From Ectothiorhodospiraceae bacterium WFHF3C12 (GTDB taxonomy: Bacteria > Pseudomonadota > Gammaproteobacteria > Nitrococcales > Nitrococcaceae), in NCBI GenBank assembly GCA_013519935.1, contig JACDUA010000006.1:31097-95096 (forward strand): 64,000 nucleotides of DNA, read 5' to 3'. A program made the position numbers and the translations under genes. Shown piece by piece: positions 19,437 to 28,512 of this stretch (its first letter is position 1; each line of letters starts with the position of its first letter). Under the pieces are notes generated by a model. It was given only the letters and a program-made list of their open reading frames with translations. It was not told the origin of the DNA and searched no databases.

Positions 19437-20900
19437 GTGGCGCAGGAAATCCTCATGAACGTCACGCCGCGCGAGACGCGGGTGGCGGTGGCCGAGAACG
19501 GCGTGCTGCAGGAGCTCTATATCGAGCGCGCGCGCCGGCGCGGCCTGGTCGGCAATATCTATCGTGGCGAGGTCTCGCGCGTGCTGCCGGGCATGCAGGC
19601 GGCGTTCATCGACGTGGGCCTGGAGCGCACGGCCTTTCTGCACGCCAGTGACATCGTGCCCTCCGATCCCGCGCTGGAGACCCGTCCGCGCCCGGCCAAC
19701 ATCACCGAGCTGCTCAAGGAGCAGCAGAGCATCCTGGTGCAGGTCATCAAGGATCCGATCGGGACCAAGGGCGCGCGGCTGACCACCCAGATCACCATGC
19801 CCTCGCGTTACATGGTGCTGCTGCCGGGCAACGCCACGGTGGGCGTGTCGACCCGCATCGAGGACGAGGGCGAGCGAAACCGGCTCAAGGAGGTCGGCGA
19901 GTCCTTCCTGGCTGATTCCGAGGGCAGCGGATTCATCATGCGCACGGCCGCCGAGCAGATCTCCCGGGAACGGCTGGAGCGCGACCGGGACTTTCTGCTG
20001 CGGGTCTGGCGCTCGGTCAGCGCGCGCACCGAAGGGGCCCAGCCCGGCACGCTCATCCACGGCGACCTGCCCCTGGTGTTGCGCGCCCTGCGCGACCTCG
20101 CCGCCGAGGACATGGAGCGCATCCGCGTGGACTCCCGGGAGAACTTCGAACGCATTGTCGACTTCTGCCGCGAGTTCCTGCCGGACGTCGCCGAGCGCGT
20201 GGAGTATTACCCGGGGGAGCGGCCGATCTTCGACCTCTACAATATCGAGGACGAGATCCAGAAGGCCCTGGACCGGAAGGTGCCGCTGAAGTCCGGCGGC
20301 TACCTGATCATCGACCAGACCGAGGCGATGACCACCATCGACGTCAACACCGGCGGCTACGTGGGTCACCGCAACCTGGAAGAGACCATCTTCAAGACCA
20401 ACCTGGAGGCGGCGCAGGCCATCGCCCGCCAGCTGAGGCTGCGCAATCTGGGCGGCATCATCATCGTCGATTTCATCGACATGCAGGAGGAGGAGCACAA
20501 GCGCCAGGTACTGCGGGCGCTGGACAAGAGCCTGGAGCGCGATCAGGCCAAGACCCAGATCAGCGGTGTCTCCGCCCTCGGCTTGGTGGAGATGACCCGC
20601 AAGCGGACCCGGGAGAGCCTTGAGCACGTTTTGTGTGAACCCTGTCCCACGTGCGCCGGCCGTGGCACGCTCAAGACGCCGGAAACGGTATGCTATGAGA
20701 TATCCCGGGAGATACTGCGCGAGGCGCGGCAGTTCGACGCGGACCAGCTCCTGGTGCTCGCCTCCCAGGAGGTGGTGGATCTGCTGCTGGACGAGGAGAG
20801 CGACAGCTTCGCGGAACTCGAGGAGTTCATCGGGCGTCCCATCAGGTTCCAGGCCGAGCCCCTCTATACCCAGGAACAGTTCGACGTGGTGCTGATGTAG
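19437..20900 (+). CDS. rng: Ribonuclease G
   Basis: An endoribonuclease of the RNase E/G family that matures the 5' end of 16S rRNA and turns over mRNA. The S1 domain is at about 37-125. The catalytic aspartates are D302 (TTIDVNTG) and D345 (IIVDFID). The zinc-link CPTC is at 402-405. I start it at GTG 19437 (encoding MAQEILMNVTP), preceded by AAGGA; this gives 487 aa, like E. coli Rng (489). The track's extra 61 codons translate the REP array. Confidence 0.96.
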   Translation: MAQEILMNVTPRETRVAVAENGVLQELYIERARRRGLVGNIYRGEVSRVLPGMQAAFIDVGLERTAFLHASDIVPSDPALETRPRPANITELLKEQQSILVQVIKDPIGTKGARLTTQITMPSRYMVLLPGNATVGVSTRIEDEGERNRLKEVGESFLADSEGSGFIMRTAAEQISRERLERDRDFLLRVWRSVSARTEGAQPGTLIHGDLPLVLRALRDLAAEDMERIRVDSRENFERIVDFCREFLPDVAERVEYYPGERPIFDLYNIEDEIQKALDRKVPLKSGGYLIIDQTEAMTTIDVNTGGYVGHRNLEETIFKTNLEAAQAIARQLRLRNLGGIIIVDFIDMQEEEHKRQVLRALDKSLERDQAKTQISGVSALGLVEMTRKRTRESLEHVLCEPCPTCAGRGTLKTPETVCYEISREILREARQFDADQLLVLASQEVVDLLLDEESDSFAELEEFIGRPIRFQAEPLYTQEQFDVVLM

Positions 20901-21055
20901 GCCGCGCCTCCATCCGGGGCTCGCGACGGGTTTCGCGGGGGAATGGGGTACGGGGTGCAGGGAAACCACCACATCATGCGCATTCTCGATAGGGTGCTCG
21001 TAGGCGCGGCGCCCGCCGGCCGGCCCCGTGCGCCCGCACGTCCTGGACACTGATC

Positions 21056-24000
21056 GTGCCACGCCGACTGTACGAAAGATTCAAGACTCTGCTCGTGTAC
21101 ACGACCGTGACGGTCTTCGTGCTCCTGGCCGTGGCCGCCACGCTGTTGCGCCTGGCCGTCGCCTATGCCCCCGAGCTGCGCGCCGAGACCGAGTCCTACC
21201 TCGGCGAATGGCTCCAGCGCGAGGTTTCCATCGGCGGCCTGCGCGCGCGCTGGCACGGGCTGGATCCGCGCCTCATCTTCGAGGACGTGACGGTCAACGG
21301 GGAGGGCAGCAGCCGTTACCGCTTCGAGGAGCTGGAGGTGGCCATCTCCTCGCGGGCGTTGTTCACCACGGGCCGTGTCGTACCCTCCGAGCTGGCGCTG
21401 CACGGCGTGGAGCTGACCGTGGAGCGTCTGCCCGGCGGCGAGCTGGAGCTCTCCGCCGATAGCGCGCCGCCTTTTCTGGCGACCCTGCCCGCGCGCATCC
21501 GCGTGGACGACGCCGTGGTACGGGTGGTCGATCATGTCCGGGCCGATGTCTACGCCATGACGGGCGCGCGGCTGCTGTTCAGCCGCGCCGACGGGCTGAA
21601 CCGGCTTTCCGTGCTCACGGAGCTGCCGGATTTCATGGGCGAGCGCGCCGAGTTCATCCTGCACTGGTCGGACCTCGACGAACCCTTCGCCGACGCGCGG
21701 CTCTACGCCGATCTGGTGGGCGTGCGTTTCGATGCGCTGGGAGATCTCGGGGCCTCCTTCGCCGCCGTGCCCGGCATGCGTGGCGCCGGGGACATGGAGC
21801 TGTGGATCAGCGCCGCCGGTGGCGCGATCGATGCGGCCAGTGGCCGCGTCAGTCTCCAGCAGCTGGGCGCCGAACGCAGCGTCGGCGAGGAGTGGTTCGA
21901 TATCGGCCGCCGGCTGGAGGCGCGGTTCGACTGGCGCCGCTTCGATGACGGCTGGGCGCTGGATGTCGACGAGATCGGCTACGCCGTCGACCAGGAGTTC
22001 TGGCCGACCAGCGGGCTCTCGGTGCGGTATCAGGCGCAGTCGCCCACGCAGCCCGAGCGCTGGCGCGCCGGCGTGGAATACATCGAGCTCTCGAGGCTGC
22101 GCCAGTTGCTGGCCAACCTGCCTCATGTTCCGGAATCCGTGCGCGACTGGGCCCGCGCGGTGGAGCTGGGCGGCGAGCTGCGTCAGTCCGGTTTTCAGCT
22201 TCAGCGGCGGGACGGCCGCACCACCGGCTACTCGCTCGACGGCACCCTGAGCCGCGGCCGGTATGGCAGCGCGGACGGCCGGTTCGCGGCCTCGGGGCTG
22301 GACGTTTCCTTTACCGCCAATGAGCGTGGCGGCGAAGCCCGTGTCATCGGCCGGGATGGCGAGCTGGAGCTGGCCCGCCTGTTCCGCGGCCCCCTTCCCT
22401 ATGAATCCCTGGAGGCGGAAGTGGCCTGGGCCAGGCAGGCCCGTGGCTGGCGCCTGGGCCTGAGTGGGTTGTCGGTGCGCAACGAGGACGGCGCGGCACG
22501 GGGTGCCGTACGGCTGTTCGATATCGGCACCGGCAATCCCTTCATAGACATCCGCGCCAGCGCCCAGCGCTTCGAGGCTTCGGCGGCGCCTCGCTACCTG
22601 CCGGTGGGTATCATGGAGCCCGACCTGGTGGAATGGCTGGATCAGGCCCTGGTGGGTGGCCGCCTGACCAGCGGCGAGGTCATCTTCCACGGCCGGGCGG
22701 CGGATTTTCCCTTCCGCGAGGGTGCCGCGGGTGTGTTCGAGGTCCGCGGCGGCGTCGCCGACGGGACGTTCCGCTATTTCCCGGATTGGCCGCGAATCGA
22801 CGACCTGACGGCCCGGCTGCGTTTCACCGGCCTGGGCATGGAGATCGACGCTGAATCCGGCCGGATACTGGGGGCCGAGATCCGCCGTGCCGAGGCCCGC
22901 ATGGATGCCTACCGGGAAGCCCGCCTGGTCATCCAGGGGGCCACGGTGGGGCCCGGCGGGGCGTATCTCGACTTTCTCCGCCAGGCCCCCATCAGCCGGC
23001 GCCTGAGCGATGAGCTGGCGCCTTTTCGCCTGAGCGGCCGCCATCCCCTGGATCTACGGCTGATGCTGCCGCTCAAGCGCATCCGGGAGGCTCGTGTCGA
23101 TGGTGCCCTGCGCCTTGAAGGGGCCACGGTGGGCGTGGCCGGGCGCGACGCGGCGCTGTCGGCGGTGAACGGCCTGGTGCGCTTCGACGAACGTGGCGTC
23201 AGCGCCGACAAGCTGCGGGCGAGCTGGCGCGGGCAGCCCGTGGATCTCGCGGTGGCGACGCAGGGCGAGGGCCGGGCGGAGAGCATCCGGGTGACCGCCT
23301 CGCTGTCGGCCGGCGGCGGTTCCCTCATGCCGCGTTTGGCGCCGTATACCACGGGACAGGCGCGCTGGCGGGTGGACGCTTCGTTGCCGGCATTCCGCAG
23401 CGGCCGCGCGGTCGAGACCGTGCCAGTGACGCTGCGCTCCGATCTGGTCGGCCTGGGCGTGAGCCTGCCGGAGCCGATCGGCAAGAGCGCGGCCCTGCCG
23501 CGCTCCTTCGAGGCCCGACTGCGGGTCTCCGGCGACGGTCTCTCGCCCATCGAGGTCGATTACGGCGACATTCTTTCGGCCCGTGCGGTGCCGGCGGCAG
23601 AAGGCGGGCGGTACGGGGTCCGGCTGGGCGGTGGAGCGCCGGAGCTCCCGGAGGGCGAGGGTCTGCGCATCACTGGGGCCCTGCAGCGCCTGGTGCTGGA
23701 CGACCTGCCCACGGGAAGCGATACCGGCGGCGAAGGCGGCAGCGGCGGATGGATGACGACCTGGGTCGACATCGCGATCGGCCGTCTCGTGGTCGGCGGT
23801 CAGGTGTTCCGCGATCTCTCCGTGGTCGGCAGCCTCCGGCCCGCGGTGATCTCGCTGCGCCTGGACGGGCCGGATCTCGCGGGGGATGTCGCCATACCGC
23901 TGGAAGGCGAGGCGGCCGGCACCATCGACCTGCGCGAGCTCCACCTGAGCAAGGCCGGGTCGGAAGCCGAGGGCGAGATGGGCACCATGTCCACGCCGGC

Positions 24001-24847
24001 CGGCGTGCTGCCGTCACTGGACGTGGATATTGCCGCGCTGCACCTGGACGGCCGTTCGCTGGGTCGCTTCAGCGCCGTGGTGGACGCCCGGCCCGAGGTG
24101 ACGCGTCTGCGCCGTTTCAGGCTCGCCAACCAGGCCATCCGAATCGAGGGCAGCGGTGACTGGCATCACGTGGACGAGACCGAGCGAAGCTCCATCAACG
24201 CGAGCTTCGAGAGCGGTGACGTGGGGAGCGCGCTGGCGCTGTTCGGCTATGCCAGGACGGTCAGGGATGGCGAGAGCGAGGGCCGGATGCGTCTGGAGTG
24301 GGCCGGGGGGCCATTGAGCGTGAGCCCCGAGAAGCTCAGCGGCGAGCTGGAGTTCAGCCTGCGCAACGGCCGGCTGCCGGCGGTGGAGCCCGGCGCGGGC
24401 CGGGTCTTCGGCCTGCTCAGCCTGGCGACCGTCCCGCGGCGACTGACCCTGGATTTCTCCGATCTGTTCCAGGAGGGGTTCTCCTTCGACGAGATCAAGG
24501 CCCGCTTCCTGCTCGACGAGGGCATCGCCGAGCCGCGAATATTCTTCATCGAGGGTCCGGCCGCCCGCATCGATTTCAGCGGCGACATCGACCTGGTGGC
24601 GCAGCGTTTCGACCAGGTGATGACGGTCACCCCGCAGGTCTCCTCCACGCTGCCCCTGATCGGCGGTCTCACCGGCGGCCCCGTGGCGGCCGTGGTGCTG
24701 TTCGTCACCCAGCAGATCTTCCAGGACGAGATGGACCGCCTTGCTCAATACCGGTACCGGGTGACGGGCCCGTGGCGGGATCCGGAAATCGAGCCCATAC
24801 GGCGGATGCCGCCCGAGACGTTCGAGGACTTTCCCGGCGGCGGCTAA
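21056..24847 (+). CDS. yhdP: YhdP, AsmA-like phospholipid-transport protein
   Basis: A giant inner-membrane-anchored periplasmic protein (1263 aa; E. coli YhdP 1266). One N-terminal membrane helix (about 14-37) is followed by a long beta-rich DUF3971/AsmA-like body, the bridge type shared with TamB and YdbH, thought to carry phospholipids to the outer membrane. The start is GTG 21056 with a weak ribosome binding site, 155 bp after rng. The maf-rng-yhdP-tldD order is conserved in gammaproteobacteria. It may work alongside the Mla system encoded at 40-43 kb. Confidence 0.93.
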   Translation: MPRRLYERFKTLLVYTTVTVFVLLAVAATLLRLAVAYAPELRAETESYLGEWLQREVSIGGLRARWHGLDPRLIFEDVTVNGEGSSRYRFEELEVAISSRALFTTGRVVPSELALHGVELTVERLPGGELELSADSAPPFLATLPARIRVDDAVVRVVDHVRADVYAMTGARLLFSRADGLNRLSVLTELPDFMGERAEFILHWSDLDEPFADARLYADLVGVRFDALGDLGASFAAVPGMRGAGDMELWISAAGGAIDAASGRVSLQQLGAERSVGEEWFDIGRRLEARFDWRRFDDGWALDVDEIGYAVDQEFWPTSGLSVRYQAQSPTQPERWRAGVEYIELSRLRQLLANLPHVPESVRDWARAVELGGELRQSGFQLQRRDGRTTGYSLDGTLSRGRYGSADGRFAASGLDVSFTANERGGEARVIGRDGELELARLFRGPLPYESLEAEVAWARQARGWRLGLSGLSVRNEDGAARGAVRLFDIGTGNPFIDIRASAQRFEASAAPRYLPVGIMEPDLVEWLDQALVGGRLTSGEVIFHGRAADFPFREGAAGVFEVRGGVADGTFRYFPDWPRIDDLTARLRFTGLGMEIDAESGRILGAEIRRAEARMDAYREARLVIQGATVGPGGAYLDFLRQAPISRRLSDELAPFRLSGRHPLDLRLMLPLKRIREARVDGALRLEGATVGVAGRDAALSAVNGLVRFDERGVSADKLRASWRGQPVDLAVATQGEGRAESIRVTASLSAGGGSLMPRLAPYTTGQARWRVDASLPAFRSGRAVETVPVTLRSDLVGLGVSLPEPIGKSAALPRSFEARLRVSGDGLSPIEVDYGDILSARAVPAAEGGRYGVRLGGGAPELPEGEGLRITGALQRLVLDDLPTGSDTGGEGGSGGWMTTWVDIAIGRLVVGGQVFRDLSVVGSLRPAVISLRLDGPDLAGDVAIPLEGEAAGTIDLRELHLSKAGSEAEGEMGTMSTPAGVLPSLDVDIAALHLDGRSLGRFSAVVDARPEVTRLRRFRLANQAIRIEGSGDWHHVDETERSSINASFESGDVGSALALFGYARTVRDGESEGRMRLEWAGGPLSVSPEKLSGELEFSLRNGRLPAVEPGAGRVFGLLSLATVPRRLTLDFSDLFQEGFSFDEIKARFLLDEGIAEPRIFFIEGPAARIDFSGDIDLVAQRFDQVMTVTPQVSSTLPLIGGLTGGPVAAVVLFVTQQIFQDEMDRLAQYRYRVTGPWRDPEIEPIRRMPPETFEDFPGGG

Positions 24848-25069
24848 CCACCGGAGATCTGTTAGCATCCCGGCCCAGGGCGGCATCCGCCGCGCAGGGC
24901 CTTTTGAATTGCGCCGGCGCCGCCGCAATGTCCTGTGGAGGCATCGAACTGTGGGCGTCGGGACGGTCTAAGTGTGAAGTGCCGGACGGTCCCCGTGAAC
25001 GCGCCGGCGTAACCTGAAATCAAGCTGGCGCGCCCGCCAGCCCGATCCGACCTGGATGGAAGAGGTGGT

Positions 25070-26524
25070 ATGAATCAGCCGAACGCGGAAAACCTGTCGC
25101 TGGCCCAGGCGCACATCCTGGGGCCGGCGGGCCTGACCGAGGACGATCTCGACAAGGCATTCGGGCAGCTCATGGCGCCCGGTGTCGACGCGGCGGACAT
25201 GTACTTCCAGGCCAGCCGCCACGAGTCCTGGGTGCTGGAGGACGGCATCGTCAAGACCGGCAGCCACGGGCTGGACCAGGGCGTGGGCGTACGCGCCATC
25301 AGCGGCGAGAAGACGGGTTTCGCCTACTCCGACGAGATCGTCTTGCCCGCCCTGCTGGAGGCGTCCACCGCGGCACGGGCCATCTCGCGGTCCGGCGCGT
25401 CGGGCAGCGTCAGGGCCTGGCAGCCGAATCACGCGCCGGCCCTCTACGAATCCACCAATCCGCTGGATACCCTGACGGCCGACGAGAAAGTAGAGCTGCT
25501 GCGCCGCCTGGACGCCGAGGCGCGCGCCGCCGACCCGCGGGTGGAGCAGGTCATCGTGTCTCTGTCCGGGTTGCACGACGTGGTGCTGGTGGCCGACAGC
25601 GAGGGGCAGCTCAGCGGCGACGTGCGTCCGCTGGTACGCCTGAACGTGACGGTCCTCGCGGAGCAGGACGGCCGTCGCGAGAACGGCACCGCCGGCGGCG
25701 GCGGACGTCACGGCTACGCGTTCTTCCTGGAGGCCGACAAGGCCCTGGACTACGCCCGCGAGGCCGTGCGCCAGGCCGTGCTCAAGCTGGACGCCGTCGA
25801 CGCGCCGGCCGGTACCATGCCGGTGGTGCTGGGGCCGGGCTGGCCCGGGGTGCTGCTGCACGAGGCCATCGGTCACGGGCTGGAAGGCGACTTCAATCGC
25901 AAGGGCACCTCGGCGTTCTCGGGGCGGATCGGCGAGCGGGTTGCCTCCCCTCTTTGCACCATCGTCGACGACGGTGCCATGGCCGGGCGCCGGGGCTCGT
26001 TGAGCATCGACGACGAGGGCGTGCAGACCCAGCAGAACGTGCTCATCGAGCGCGGCGTTCTCAAGGGCTACATGCAGGACAAGCTCAACGCCCGGCTGAT
26101 GGGCGTCAAACCCACGGGCAACGGCCGGCGCGAGTCTTACGCCCACCTCCCGATGCCGCGCATGACCAACACCTACATGCTGGCTGGCCCCCACGATCCC
26201 GCTGAGATCATCGGCTCGGTGGATCGCGGTCTCTACGCCGTGAACTTCGGCGGCGGTCAGGTGGACATTACCTCGGGCAAGTTCGTGTTCTCCGCCAGCG
26301 AGGCCTATCTCATCGAGAACGGCAAGGTGACGCGCCCGGTCAAGGGGGCCACGCTCATCGGCAACGGGCCCGAGGTGCTCAAGCACGTGAGCATGGTGGG
26401 CAACGACCTGGCCCTCGACAGTGGCATCGGCGTTTGCGGCAAGGACGGTCAGAGTGTGCCCGTGGGGGTCGGCCAGCCGACCCTCAAGGTGGATGCCCTG
26501 ACGGTCGGCGGAACGGAGGCCTGA
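25070..26524 (+). CDS. tldD: Metalloprotease TldD
   Basis: The catalytic half of the TldD/TldE zinc protease, which trims modified peptides and degrades CcdA-like antitoxins. The HEAIGH zinc motif spans 264-269. At 484 aa it is normal in length. GAAGAGG precedes the ATG. The upstream 222-bp spacer shows no clear element. The partner subunit tldE (pmbA) follows after 4 bp, a closer pairing than in E. coli, where the two genes are far apart. Confidence 0.96.
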   Translation: MNQPNAENLSLAQAHILGPAGLTEDDLDKAFGQLMAPGVDAADMYFQASRHESWVLEDGIVKTGSHGLDQGVGVRAISGEKTGFAYSDEIVLPALLEASTAARAISRSGASGSVRAWQPNHAPALYESTNPLDTLTADEKVELLRRLDAEARAADPRVEQVIVSLSGLHDVVLVADSEGQLSGDVRPLVRLNVTVLAEQDGRRENGTAGGGGRHGYAFFLEADKALDYAREAVRQAVLKLDAVDAPAGTMPVVLGPGWPGVLLHEAIGHGLEGDFNRKGTSAFSGRIGERVASPLCTIVDDGAMAGRRGSLSIDDEGVQTQQNVLIERGVLKGYMQDKLNARLMGVKPTGNGRRESYAHLPMPRMTNTYMLAGPHDPAEIIGSVDRGLYAVNFGGGQVDITSGKFVFSASEAYLIENGKVTRPVKGATLIGNGPEVLKHVSMVGNDLALDSGIGVCGKDGQSVPVGVGQPTLKVDALTVGGTEA

Positions 26525-26528
26525 GGCG

Positions 26529-27893
26529 ATGTCCAGCGTAGCCCAGCCGAACCGTCAATCCGCACGCCCGCTGCCCGATCAGCCGGAGCTCGAGCGCCTG
26601 GTGCAGTTCGCCCTGGATGCGGCGCGCCGCCACGGCGCGGACGCCGCGGAGACCACCCTGAGCGTCGACCAGGGGCTGGCCGCCAGCGTCCGCCGGGGGG
26701 AGGTAGAGACCATCGAGCACCGCCGCGACCGCGCCATGGCGGTGGCGGTGTACTTCGGCCGGCGCAAGGGGGCGGCGAGCACGGCGGACTTTTCCGAGCG
26801 TGCCATCGAGGACGCCGTGAAGGCGGCCTGCGACATTGCCCGCTACACCTCGGAGGATCCCTGTCAGGGCCTGGCCGACCCGGCCCATCTGGCCACCGCC
26901 GTGCCGGATCTGGATCTGTATCATCCCTGGGATCTGAGCGTGGACGAGGCCATCGACCGTGCCCAGGCCTGTGAGCAGGCCGCCTTCGACACCGATCCGG
27001 CCATCGACAACAGCGACGGCGCCGAGGTCAACAGCCACGGTGGCGTGCGAGTCTACGGCAACACCAACGGGTTCCTGCACGGCTACCCGGCTTCCAGCCA
27101 CAGCCTGAGTTGCGCGGTCCTGGGCCGGCGTGGCGACGACATGCAGCGGGATTTCTGGTATAGCGTCTCCCGGCTGCCGGAGGGTCTCGCCAGCGCCGAG
27201 TCCGTGGGCCGGCAGGCGGCGGCGCGCACCGTGGCACGCCTGGGCTCGCGGCGGCTGGGCACCACCACGGCCCCGGTCCTGTTCACGCCCCAGATGGCGC
27301 GCAGTCTGCTGGCCCACTTCGTAGGCGCCATCAGCGGCGGCAACCTCTACCGAAAGGCCTCGTTCCTGCTGGACAGCCTCGGCGAGGGCGTTTTCGCGGA
27401 GCGGGTGAACCTGCGCGAACAGCCCCACCTGCCCCAGGCCCTGGGAAGCGCGCCCTTCGACGGCGAGGGAGTGGCCACCCGGGAGCGCGCGCTGGTGGAA
27501 GCCGGTGTGCTGCGTGGCTACGTGCTCAGCAGCTACTCGGCGCGGCAGCTCGGCATGGAAACCACCGGCAACGCCGGCGGCGTGCACAACCTTGCCCTGG
27601 AGCCCGGCGACCTGGACTACGATGCGCTGGTGGGCGGGCTTGACCGCGGACTGATCGTCACGCACCTCATGGGGCAGGGCGTGAACCTGGTGACCGGCGA
27701 CTACTCCCGCGGCGCCGCCGGATTCTGGGTGGAGAACGGCGAGATCGCCTATCCGGTGGAGGAGATCACCGTTGCCGGCAACCTGCGGGACATGTTCCGC
27801 AGCTTCGCCGCCGTGGGCAGCGATACGGATATCCAGGGCAATATCCGCACCGGCAGCATTCTCGTCGACCGCATGACCATCGCCGGGGAGTGA
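26529..27893 (+). CDS. pmbA: TldE/PmbA, non-catalytic partner of TldD
   Basis: A homologue of TldD without the HExxxH motif; it forms the heterodimer that makes the protease active. The 454-aa protein has the family N-terminus (AETTLSVDQGLAASVRRGE) and the C-terminal GNLRDMF. It starts 4 bp after the tldD stop. In Pseudomonas and enterics yjgA/darP sits next to pmbA; that gene is absent here and a small unrelated protein follows. Confidence 0.95.
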   Translation: MSSVAQPNRQSARPLPDQPELERLVQFALDAARRHGADAAETTLSVDQGLAASVRRGEVETIEHRRDRAMAVAVYFGRRKGAASTADFSERAIEDAVKAACDIARYTSEDPCQGLADPAHLATAVPDLDLYHPWDLSVDEAIDRAQACEQAAFDTDPAIDNSDGAEVNSHGGVRVYGNTNGFLHGYPASSHSLSCAVLGRRGDDMQRDFWYSVSRLPEGLASAESVGRQAAARTVARLGSRRLGTTTAPVLFTPQMARSLLAHFVGAISGGNLYRKASFLLDSLGEGVFAERVNLREQPHLPQALGSAPFDGEGVATRERALVEAGVLRGYVLSSYSARQLGMETTGNAGGVHNLALEPGDLDYDALVGGLDRGLIVTHLMGQGVNLVTGDYSRGAAGFWVENGEIAYPVEEITVAGNLRDMFRSFAAVGSDTDIQGNIRTGSILVDRMTIAGE

Positions 27894-27941
27894 GGTATGG
27901 CTCGCGCCCGGCAGAGCACCACCGAGGGAGGACCGAGATCA

Positions 27942-28280
27942 ATGAAGATGAAAGACCTGTTGGAGACCTGGGAAAGCTCCGCCGGCGAGCGCCGGACGCC
28001 GCAGGCCTACGCGGTGCAGTTGCCGATTCACGACGCGGCGAAGCTCGCGGCGCTGTCGGAGATGTATCCCGGCCGGTCCGAACAGGACATCATCACGGAC
28101 CTGCTTTCCACTGCCCTCGACGAGATCGAGGCAGCCTTCCCCTACGTGCAGGGCCACCGGGTCGTCGCCGAGGATGAGCACGGCGACCCCATCTACGAGG
28201 ACGCCGGCCTGACCCCGCGCTTCCAGTCCCTCACCCGCAAGCACCTGCAGAGGCTCGAGGAACAGCTGGGCGAAGAGTAA
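27942..28280 (+). CDS. Small conserved-looking acidic protein with RHH-like core
   Basis: I cannot assign a family with confidence. The 112-aa product is acidic and probably cytoplasmic, with no signal or membrane segment. Residues ~23-60 read as strand YAVQLPI, helix AAKLAALSEM, a PGRS turn, then helix QDIITDLLSTALDEIE, the outline of a ribbon-helix-helix domain, though I cannot confirm a DNA-binding strand. GGGAGGA precedes ATG 27942; the track start 15 codons earlier lacks a ribosome binding site. It lies 48 bp after pmbA and is probably in its operon. Confidence 0.7.
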   Translation: MKMKDLLETWESSAGERRTPQAYAVQLPIHDAAKLAALSEMYPGRSEQDIITDLLSTALDEIEAAFPYVQGHRVVAEDEHGDPIYEDAGLTPRFQSLTRKHLQRLEEQLGEE

Positions 28281-28290
28281 CTATCCGTTT

Positions 28291-28501
28291 AGCCACAGAT
28301 GAACACGGATAAACACAGATAATCGTTCGCTGCAATACCGCGATGGTCCCGCGGCAGGCGTTCGGGCTTTCGGGAGACGGGGTCAACCGCCAGCTTGACG
28401 AAGCTTTGCCTGTTCAAGCTTGAGTAATGGCCCGTACCCGGCACGGGTTTAGTTGGGCCAACCCCGCTACGATCCGTGTTTATCCGTGTTCATCTGTGGC
28501 T
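28291..28501. repeat. Bracketed intergenic element without REPs
   Basis: The left end 28291-28320 (AGCCACAGATGAACACGGAT) has GAT words at 28298, 28308 and 28318. The right end 28471-28501 is its inverted copy with ATC words at 28472, 28482 and 28492. The interior holds further imperfect inverted repeats, for example AGCTTGA / TCAAGCT and TGGCCC / GGGCCA, but no REP and no ORF. It occupies almost all of the gap between the convergent small gene and mgtE, so it could act as a two-way terminator structure. Confidence 0.75.
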
Positions 28502-28512
28502 GGAAAAAGCGG

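Noticed and set aside
19422-21062. 546-aa minus-strand ORF over rng
   Set aside because: A shadow of the rng reading frame. The plus-strand frame has all the RNase G catalytic motifs.
20864-23044. 726-aa minus-strand ORF over yhdP
   Set aside because: An antisense shadow caused by high third-position GC in yhdP; no ribosome binding site and no recognisable domain.
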